Origin: GCA-2684655 sp051278165
GTDB lineage: Bacteria; Planctomycetota; UBA1135; UBA2386
Assembly: GCA_051278165.1 (NCBI GenBank)
Contig: JBNMNW010000274.1
Location: 1-8,032 of the forward strand
DNA length: 8,032 bases
Reading direction: 5' to 3'
Part shown: piece by piece, positions 1 to 5,716 of the stretch
Layout: every line of letters starts with the position of its first letter
Numbering within the stretch: position 1 is the first letter of the stretch
The notes under the pieces: model-generated
Seen by the model: only the letters and a program-made list of their open reading frames with translations
Databases searched by the model: none
Told to the model about the DNA's origin: nothing
Made by a program: the position numbers and the translations under genes

Positions 1-308
1 AAACTATCGTGCGACATGAACGCGACGGTGCCAAAGACCACGCGTTCGTCATCGTGCCCAAGCCCAAACCGCAACAACCGCAGCTCCTGTTGCCCGTTCA
101 GCAGTCCACAAAGTTGCCGGGCCAGATCGGCATCACGACTGCTCGCCGCCGCCGATCCCATTGCGGCCAATTGTGCCACCGGATCCCAACCCAATTCTCG
201 CCGCAACTGCTCGCGTACCAGCGACTGCGGTGATTGCCACAGCGCACAGCCGCCAAGTAGCAGCAGCGAAGTAGCTAAGACGGAGTATGCGAATCGCCTC
301 AAGTGCAC
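1..308 (-). CDS. Lipoprotein, N-terminal part (runs off left edge)
   Basis: An open minus-strand frame starts at GTG 308-306 and has no stop before the window edge, giving 102 complete codons. An AAAGGA Shine-Dalgarno motif lies 5 bases before the GTG, which decides the start; TTG at 302 is a weaker alternative. The N-terminus is a textbook lipoprotein signal: MHLRRFAYSV, then a leucine run, then the lipobox LLGGC with the cysteine at about residue 21, so the protein should be lipidated and membrane-anchored. The mature part begins ALWQSPQSLVREQLRRELGW and is rich in Leu, Gln, Ala and Arg, apparently helical, with no cysteine-rich or catalytic motif in view. A later stretch (QELRLLRFGLGHDDERVVFG) hints at a helical repeat, but this is a guess. 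Function unknown. The frame, RBS and lipobox agree, so I am fairly sure it is a real gene despite the non-ATG start. Confidence 0.72.
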   Translation of the reverse strand, partial: MHLRRFAYSVLATSLLLLGGCALWQSPQSLVREQLRRELGWDPVAQLAAMGSAAASSRDADLARQLCGLLNGQQELRLLRFGLGHDDERVVFGTVAFMSHDS

Positions 309-395
309 ATGGTTCCTTTGGGGTTGGCGGCCAAGACCCTGTCTGCGTCCGCCATGCCAAGCGCTGCGGCGCAACCCAGTTCAATATCTGCGTAC

Positions 396-408
396 TGTAC
401 CCGGTACA
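396..408. promoter_or_regulatory. 13-nt palindrome upstream of the lipoprotein gene
   Basis: TGTACC-C-GGTACA is a perfect inverted repeat with 6-base arms around one central base. It sits about 90 bases upstream of the minus-strand lipoprotein start, where an operator could lie. I see no clear -10/-35 pair beside it, and a palindrome this short can arise by chance, so the regulatory role is only a suggestion. Confidence 0.2.
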
Positions 409-432
409 AACCACAAGTCTGGTCGCAAGCGC

Positions 433-573
433 TCAGTCGAGGTCCGTGTTTGCCGCGACCCGTTGGGCGCAGTGTTCAACGTTCTGAAGTTCACCACGGA
501 TGCGCGGGTCTCCCCAACTCGCGTTGTCCGTTGCCATGCGCATCTAGATCAAGCGAACGCGCGTTGCCAGCCG
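433..573 (-). pseudogene. Transposase remnant (rve/IS481-IS3-like HTH segment)
   Basis: One minus-strand frame reads RLATRVRLI, a TAG stop (546-544), then MRMATDNASWGDPRIRGEL followed by QNVEHCAQRVAANTDLD and a TGA stop (435-433). This matches the segment just before the catalytic core of many rve-type transposases, which typically runs R-L-x-x-E-I-R-x-L-I-R-R-M-A-x-x-N-P-x-W-G-x-x-R-I-x-G-E/A-L-x-x-L/N. The register fits across the in-frame stop. The same frame upstream, to about 700, has faint echoes (PLVVL, IIAANHRR) of the transposase N-terminus, but spacing is about 20 residues short. No DDE catalytic domain follows on the lipoprotein side, and I found no terminal inverted repeats. I see this as a dead fragment of an insertion sequence. 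Family assignment is from pattern memory only. Confidence 0.5.
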
Positions 574-1058
574 GGTCCGCATGATCACTGGACGACGTTG
601 CGCGCGGCGATGGTTGGCCGCGATGATCTGCCTCAAGCCAGGGGGACGTTGGTCGGCGAGCAGCGTGATGCGTCGCTCCGTACCATTGTGGAGAACGACC
701 AAGGGTCGCTGGGTCTCGACCATGCGGGCAGCGTTCTGCGCAGCGCACCATGAGCTTCGGCTGGCGCGTCGCGCTGGTTGCTGGAACGGCCTCGTCGCAG
801 TTCGTGGTCCGAGGTGGCGGTCGGAATCGCAGTCGAAAGCCGTCACGATGCCGGGCAATTGAACTCTGTTTAGGTATTCCCTTCAGCCTTTCCTGCCTTC
901 CTACCGGGGGAGGGAGCATGGTTGGGAGCTCAGGATGCGCGTCGCTGCGTCAATTGCCGGAATCCCAACCCGAATCGTGTTAGGGTCATTGGCCGAAGGA
1001 CGCAAGCGACCCGGTTCTCCGGGGCGCACTTCAGCCTCTCGCGGCGTTCTTAGGCGTT
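574..1058. other. Gap before the decarboxylase; no supported gene
   Basis: All frames here give low-complexity Arg/Pro/Ser-rich translations typical of non-coding GC-rich DNA or of decayed coding sequence. The minus-strand frame continuous with the transposase scrap is open to about 858 but shows only weak resemblance to a transposase N-terminus. Close to the decarboxylase, CCCAAC (965-970) and GTTAGGG (979-985) form a small imperfect hairpin. No convincing promoter can be pointed out. The only ribosome-binding hint for the next gene is AGG at 1052-1054, four bases before its ATG. Confidence 0.4.
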
Positions 1059-2459
1059 ATGCCAGAAAATCTCGACCCACTGGAACATGTCGCAGACCTA
1101 TTTGCCCGGATTCTCCTCGAGCGCCAAGCTCAGGAAGAACTCCAGCCAGTGGTGCCAACGAGTGACCCCGAGACGCTGCGCGAGGTCTTGGATCTCGAGC
1201 TGCCCGACAAGGGGCTAGACCTGGAAACCGTGGGGGAGCGCCTCCAGGAATTGGTCCGGCATACGCCGACCACGGCTTCCGGTGGCTTCTTCAACCAGCT
1301 GTTCGGTGGCCGCGAGCCTGCGTCCCTGCTGGGCGAGACCGTGGCAGCGGCTCTCAACAACTCGATGTACACCTACAAGGTGGCCGGGCCTCAGGTGCTG
1401 GTCGAGTTGGAGCTCATCCAAGAGATGGGCCGGTTGGTTGGCTTCGACCATGCCGACGGAGTTTTCACTCCCGGTGGATCGCTCTCCAACCTGACGGGCA
1501 TGCTGCTGGCCAGGGATCGCGCGCGACCACGCGTGCGAGCCGAGGGACTCAGCGGCCCGCGTCTGCGGGTCTACACCTCAGCACACAGTCATTACTCGGT
1601 CGCGAAGGCGGTCGCTCTGCTCAGCCTCGGCGCGGACAACCTCGTCCGCGTTGCCGTCGACGAGCGCGGGCGCATGGACCCAGCCGCCCTCGACAAGGCA
1701 ATTCGTGCCGACATGGCCGCTGGTCACCAGCCGATGATGGTCAACGCCACGGCCGGAACCACGGTGCTGGGCGCGTTCGATCCGCTGCACCAATTGGCGG
1801 ACGTTTGTGACAAGCACGATCTGTGGCTGCACGTGGATGGCGCCTTCGGTGGCTCGGCCGTAATGGACCCAGCCCAGGCTCACCAACTATCGGGCAGCGA
1901 ACGGGCGGATTCCATGGCCTGGGACGCTCACAAGGTCATGGGAGCTCAGCTCTCCTGCTCGGTCGTTCTGGTGCGAGAGCACGGCCTACTGGCCGAAAGT
2001 CTCGACGAGAACGCTAGCTACCTGTTTCAGGGTGACGATCGCGAGTTGAACCCCGGAACGCGCTCCCTGCAGTGCGGGCGCCGCAACGACGCCCTAAAGC
2101 TCTGGACTCTCTGGCAGTCGCTTGGGAACGAGGGCATGGCCAAGCGCGTGGCTGGCTTCCGAAGCATGACCCTGCGCGCGGCGCAACTGGTGCGAGACAC
2201 AGCCGGCCTAGAGCTGGTGCGCGAACCTGAGTTCCTCAACGTCTGCTTCGCCGTCGATGGCGTCCCAGTCGAGGAACTCTGCGCCGAGCTGACCGATCGT
2301 GGCTTGGCCATGGTTGGCTACGCCATGGTTGATGGTGAAGCCGTGGTGCGCCTGGTCCTGGTCAACGCCCAGGTCGGTGAACCCGAGCTAAAGCTGCTCT
2401 TCGAGAACCTCTGCGAAGTCGCAGCGGAGCTCCGAGAAGGCGTGCTCGCCAGCTCGTAG
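1059..2459 (+). CDS. PLP-dependent group II amino acid decarboxylase (glutamate/cysteine-sulfinate type)
   Basis: This 466-residue cytoplasmic enzyme should use pyridoxal phosphate to decarboxylate an acidic amino acid, releasing CO2 and an amine. Group II decarboxylase landmarks occur in order: FFNQLFGG (about 77-84), NNSMYTYKVAGPQV (100-113, compare TYEIAP in animal GAD/CSAD), the phosphate-binding GGSLSN (139-144), SAHSHYS with the ring-stacking His178, NATAGTTVLGAFDPL (229-243), HVDGAFGG with Asp260 that pairs with the pyridine nitrogen, and SMAWDAHK with the Schiff-base Lys292. LQCGRRNDALKLWTLWQSLG (338-357) is also family-typical. Length is normal and nothing essential is missing. An in-frame TAG at 981-983 precedes the ATG with no other good start between; the RBS is weak. 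The exact substrate (glutamate, aspartate, cysteine sulfinate or 2,4-diaminobutyrate) cannot be read from sequence. It appears to be transcribed alone: no partner transporter or pathway gene is adjacent. Confidence 0.96.
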   Translation: MPENLDPLEHVADLFARILLERQAQEELQPVVPTSDPETLREVLDLELPDKGLDLETVGERLQELVRHTPTTASGGFFNQLFGGREPASLLGETVAAALNNSMYTYKVAGPQVLVELELIQEMGRLVGFDHADGVFTPGGSLSNLTGMLLARDRARPRVRAEGLSGPRLRVYTSAHSHYSVAKAVALLSLGADNLVRVAVDERGRMDPAALDKAIRADMAAGHQPMMVNATAGTTVLGAFDPLHQLADVCDKHDLWLHVDGAFGGSAVMDPAQAHQLSGSERADSMAWDAHKVMGAQLSCSVVLVREHGLLAESLDENASYLFQGDDRELNPGTRSLQCGRRNDALKLWTLWQSLGNEGMAKRVAGFRSMTLRAAQLVRDTAGLELVREPEFLNVCFAVDGVPVEELCAELTDRGLAMVGYAMVDGEAVVRLVLVNAQVGEPELKLLFENLCEVAAELREGVLASS

Positions 2460-2484
2460 CTGCTGCTCCTGCAGTGGCTCCTAT

Positions 2485-2532
2485 CTGTTGCTCCTTTTGG
2501 CTGTTGCTCCTTTTGGCTGTTGCTCCTGTTGG
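2485..2532. repeat. Tandem repeat, 3 x 16 bp
   Basis: Two identical copies of CTGTTGCTCCTTTTGG (2485-2500 and 2501-2516) are followed by a third with one change, CTGTTGCTCCTGTTGG (2517-2532). A further degenerate copy may be seen at about 2461-2477. The array begins 25 bases after the decarboxylase stop. The 16-base unit is not a multiple of three, so it does not encode a peptide repeat in one frame. I see no dyad symmetry in the unit; it may be slippage-prone or a variable-number locus. Confidence 0.93.
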
Positions 2533-3054
2533 GGGCTTCAGCTGTGCCAGCTTGCCATTGCAGCGCAACGCTGAACGCAACGCCGTGCTCATCGGGGGGC
2601 GCCTTGTGCTCCAAGCAATCCCGATCGACATCGGTGCCCCGCGAGCGAATACGCCTTGCGACCGGCCTTTGCGGCCAAGTCGGCCAGTGCTGCAGTTCTT
2701 GAGCGAGCACGAGCCGCCGACTAGTAGCCGGCCGCGCCCGTGACCAGAAGACTTCGCGTCGCCTGAGCGAGCAGGCCATCGCATTGCTGATAGGCGTAAT
2801 GCGAGTTGCCGTAACGTTGTCCAGCCCGCTGGTCGGGCGAGAGACCGACAGTGCGATCATAATTACACCGCACCGTACGCGCGCCTTCGGTCGTCCGTGC
2901 GAGTTGTTCGGGTCAAGTTGCTCGGTGTGGTAACTATTGCCTTGGGACTAGGGTATGTTCACCGACCGCGCTTCGGTGCGATCGTCCTGCAAAGGCGTGC
3001 TTCGTCTCACTCCCTTCGCAGTCCATCTGTCTGACAACTTGCCCAAGGCAATCC
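2533..3054. other. Gap with no supported gene; 5' leader of the secreted protein
   Basis: No frame here carries a recognisable family. A minus-strand frame open from 2912 to a TAG at 2723-2721 (possible GTG start at 2873, 50 residues, with CNYDRTVGLSPDQRAGQRYG in its middle) has protein-like composition but no ribosome-binding site and no family I know; I treat it as an orphan or remnant. Near the next gene, CACCGA/TCGGTG (2960-2965 and 2973-2978, 7-base loop) forms a small stem-loop about 77 bases before the ATG, which would be in the leader if transcription starts upstream. I cannot name a promoter with confidence. Confidence 0.35.
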
Positions 3055-4899
3055 ATGCAACGCCTGACTCTATCTATCGCCGCCGGTGCTCTCCTGGCGG
3101 TGGCTGCTAACGCTCAATGCTTTGAGCAAAACTTCGGCACGCTGATGCCACTGGCAGCTGGCCAAGCTGGCTACGGCGACGATGTCGCCTTCGATCCGCA
3201 ATCGCTTGGCTTTGCCTTCCCGATGGGTGGCACCGCCGCGACCTACGACAGTTGCCAGGTCAGCGAAAACGGCATCATGTACCTGACCAATGGTGGGGCT
3301 GCGACCAATGGTCCGATCGCCGGTGGCAGCGCCTACCAGCCGTTGAACCGGTTCCTGGGTGACGTGATCGGCGATGACCCGCGCATCGCCCCGCTGTTTA
3401 GTGACCTCTGGAGTCAACCAGCCAACGGTGGCGGTGTCTTCTACAACGATACGGTCCCCGGCAAGTTCATTGTGACTTGGCACAACATGATCGAGTGGTA
3501 TGCGACCACGATCGGCGGCGCGCCGCAGCAGTTCTCGTTCCAGGTGCAAATCCTGTCCAGCGGCGAGATCCAGATGTTCCATGATGGCCGCTACACCGGC
3601 ACCGTCGACAACACCATGACGCCGCGCACTGGCGTGTCGGAAGGCAACGCTGTTGCTGATCCCGGCGCAGTCGACTTGTCAACGAGCCTCGGCCAGAACC
3701 TCACCAGCTTTTGCATGTATGAGGAGTGGCCCTTTGGTGGTGTCTTCGACCTGAACGGCACGTTCACGCAATACATCTACCTGGGCACCGGCTACCTCGG
3801 TGTCGCCAGCCCGTGTGCGCCGGCGTACCACGAGAACTTCGGTGTCGGTTGCTACAACATCAGTGACTCGTTTTACCAGTTCCTCCCGGATGCCTCGACC
3901 GCACCCGCAGAACTGGATGGCAACTCGATGACCATGCTGCCCATTGGTAGCGACTACCTCGTCACCTGGGGCACGGGCATCTACGTTCCGCCATCTGTCG
4001 CGACTCCGCTGACGCTCGCTGATGATGGCGAAGTCGGGCAAGTGCTTTCGACGCCGTTCCCGGTTGATGGTGGCACGGTCACGACGCTGTACGTCGCCGC
4101 AAATGCCGTCGTTTCGGCGGCCCCGAACGCCTACGCAACGACCTACGTGCCGAACGCCGACGGCGCATTGAACTCGGCGGTCACCGCTTGGTTCTCGCAC
4201 CACGACTACAACCCGACGGAAACCGGCAGTGGTCAAGTCACGTTCTTCGAAGCTGGCACGACCGCTTACTTCACCTGGGAAAATGTCGAGAGCTACTCGA
4301 ACCCGGCTGCCGCCAACCAAAGCACGCTGCAGTTCCAATTCGACAGCGCCACTGGTCAAGTCACGATCATCTGGGTTCAGATCGATGGTGATCCGACCAG
4401 CGTCTACGGCAGCGCCCACCTCATCGGTTGGTCGTCCGGTGGCCCGTCCAACAACGCTGGCGAAACCCTCATCGGTACCGCCGCGCCGTTCGTGACGAGC
4501 CCGATTAACTCCGATTCGCTCTCCTTGACCGCTTCGGGCGCCCCGACCTCGACCGGGGCCGCGGGTTCGACCGTCACCTACACGACCGACAACATGCTCG
4601 AGTATGGCGGTGGTGTGTATATCGGCATGAACATCGTGAGCATCAACCCGTCGGGTGCTGGTCTGCCGCTGTTCGTCATCGGCGCGCCGGGCTGCCAGGC
4701 GTATGTGACGACGCTTGACTTGACGCAGACGATGGCTGGTTTGTCATCGACGGGTTCGGTCACGTTCAACATCCCGTCGGGTGTGCCTTCCGGTTTCGAG
4801 ATCTACTCGCAATCGGTCAACCTGGTGCAGCCGGGCAGTCTGAACACGTTCGGTCTGACGACCAGTAACGGCGTGAAGACCTACATCTCGAGCTTCTAG
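3055..4899 (+). CDS. Large secreted protein with duplicated beta-sandwich domain and planctomycete-type C-terminal domain
   Basis: 614 residues. Residues 1-20 (MQRLTLSIAAGALLAVAANA) form a Sec signal peptide with likely cleavage ANA|Q; AAGG at 3045-3048, six bases before the ATG, supports the start. The body contains two related beta-rich units. Unit one is about 45-220, with RIAPLFSDLW, GGGVFYNDTVPGKFIVTWHN and FSFQVQILSSGEIQMFHDG. Unit two is about 320-460, with AVTAWFSHHDYNP, GQVTFFEAGTTAYFTWENV and LQFQFDSATGQVTIIWVQID. The order of features is the same, so I read an internal duplication; the first unit resembles nidogen (NIDO)-like extracellular domains. Between them FGVGCYNISDSFYQFLP (262-278) resembles a linker seen in secreted planctomycete proteins. 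The C-terminus (540-614: VIGAPGCQAYV, IPSGVPSGFEIYSQSVNL, TFGLTTSNGV) is a small beta domain, possibly for surface sorting or processing. No catalytic motif is visible; an adhesive or structural role is inferred. It has its own terminator. Confidence 0.94.
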   Translation: MQRLTLSIAAGALLAVAANAQCFEQNFGTLMPLAAGQAGYGDDVAFDPQSLGFAFPMGGTAATYDSCQVSENGIMYLTNGGAATNGPIAGGSAYQPLNRFLGDVIGDDPRIAPLFSDLWSQPANGGGVFYNDTVPGKFIVTWHNMIEWYATTIGGAPQQFSFQVQILSSGEIQMFHDGRYTGTVDNTMTPRTGVSEGNAVADPGAVDLSTSLGQNLTSFCMYEEWPFGGVFDLNGTFTQYIYLGTGYLGVASPCAPAYHENFGVGCYNISDSFYQFLPDASTAPAELDGNSMTMLPIGSDYLVTWGTGIYVPPSVATPLTLADDGEVGQVLSTPFPVDGGTVTTLYVAANAVVSAAPNAYATTYVPNADGALNSAVTAWFSHHDYNPTETGSGQVTFFEAGTTAYFTWENVESYSNPAAANQSTLQFQFDSATGQVTIIWVQIDGDPTSVYGSAHLIGWSSGGPSNNAGETLIGTAAPFVTSPINSDSLSLTASGAPTSTGAAGSTVTYTTDNMLEYGGGVYIGMNIVSINPSGAGLPLFVIGAPGCQAYVTTLDLTQTMAGLSSTGSVTFNIPSGVPSGFEIYSQSVNLVQPGSLNTFGLTTSNGVKTYISSF

Positions 4900-4962
4900 T
4901 TCGAACGGTTTGCAGCTTGAACCCGGTGGTCCGATGGGCCGCCTGTGGTTTGAGTCACTGCT

Positions 4963-5514
4963 GTGGAAGAGCCGGGTGTCGCACTGCTGTGCGCGCCCGG
5001 CTTTTTCATTGTTGGGTTAGCACTGCGTTGCTCGACGTGCTGCGAACTGCATGGCTATGCGGACGGTGCCGAGAACCCGGTGGGTGAGGCCGCGGTGGCG
5101 TTCTCAAAGGGCTCTTCATTTGTCGCGGTGCAGAAGTGGCAGCACGACATGGACGCCTTTGCTCGACTGAATCGCGAGCAGCAAGACGATGTTGTCGGGC
5201 GCCGCCGCGACACCAACGAAGAATACGATGCGCCAGCAACCGCGCACGTGAAGTGCACGGCGCAAGAAGATTTTGATCCGGAGGCATTCGTGCTGCGCCG
5301 TTCGAGTCCGTGGCGAGATGCGTCTGGTTGCGGACTGATGTTCGTTGCGTTCGGTTGCAGCTTCTACGCATTCGATGTGCAGATGCGACGCATGCTTGGT
5401 CTCGAGGATGGACTCGTCGACAACGTGTTCACGATCTCCAAGCCGACTACGGGTAGCTACTACTGGGCTCCGCCGGTCGATGAGTCCGGTCGACTGCAGT
5501 GCTCGCCCGCTTGA
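4963..5514 (+). pseudogene. DyP-type haem peroxidase, C-terminal half only
   Basis: The open frame encodes 183 residues from a GTG at 4963; an in-frame TGA lies at 4951-4953. From about residue 29 (base 5047) it follows the C-terminal half of DyP-type peroxidases (YfeX-like): GYADGAENPVGEAA (GxxDG motif, catalytic Asp34), SSFVAVQKWQHDMDAF, GRRRDTNEEYDAPATAHV (proximal haem ligand His95), FVLRRSSPW (distal Arg113) and TGSYYWAPP. His95-to-Arg113 is 18 residues, as in characterised DyPs, but Asp34-to-His95 is about 61 rather than about 70, suggesting a small internal deletion. Full-length members have about 300 residues. Here the N-terminal half is gone: the first 28 residues are unrelated, overlap the upstream terminator and have no RBS. 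Cysteines at positions often occupied by Arg (VKCTAQ, FGCSF) suit drift. It does not end in an encapsulin-targeting tail. I call it a truncated remnant; a short expressed product is less likely. Confidence 0.8.
4965..5007 (+). terminator. Strong intrinsic terminator after the secreted-protein gene
   Basis: The core stem AGCCGGG (4970-4976) pairs with CCCGGCT (4996-5002) and is followed by TTTTC. GGAAG before it pairs with the T-run (A-T and G-U pairs), lengthening the stem to 12 pairs, and an inner GCAC/GTGC stem (4981-4984, 4989-4992) caps it. It lies about 65 bases after the stop at 4899, on the plus strand. The minus-strand reading lacks a T-tract, so it works in one direction. Confidence 0.85.
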
Positions 5515-5716
5515 CGCTGCCGATGCACTAGTAGCATGAGCCTGTGCGGTCGGCTGGTCAGATCGCAAGCGACGAGTTGCGATTGCGCATTACTGCGCAG
5601 GCACATGCCGGAGTTGTCATCAGCATGTGTCATCCGCGCAACCTTGTGTCGCCGGCCAGCCGCGGGCTAGCTCGTCGTCTACGATGCGCATGCTCGTTTA
5701 GTCCCCACTGCGAACC

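Noticed and set aside
16..753. A 245-residue plus-strand open frame
   Set aside because: Cys/Arg/Ser/Pro-rich with no family resemblance; it covers the antisense of the lipoprotein and of the transposase scrap, both better supported.
1041..1062. GGCGTT repeated twice just before the decarboxylase ATG, recalling an integron attC end
   Set aside because: No matching RYYYAAC partner core at the right distance, no cassette structure and no integrase in view.
2474..2743. Plus-strand frame that looks like a signal peptide (a leucine run after MAPICCSFW) with a later GGRLVLQAIPID stretch recalling the secreted-protein tails
   Set aside because: The hydrophobic run is produced by the 16-bp repeat, there is no RBS, and the tail resemblance is short; chance is the simpler explanation.
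3070..3582. Long minus-strand frames antisense to the two secreted-protein genes (also 3679-4419 and 5933-6916)
   Set aside because: Arg/His/Val-rich mirror translations of well-supported plus-strand genes in high-GC DNA.
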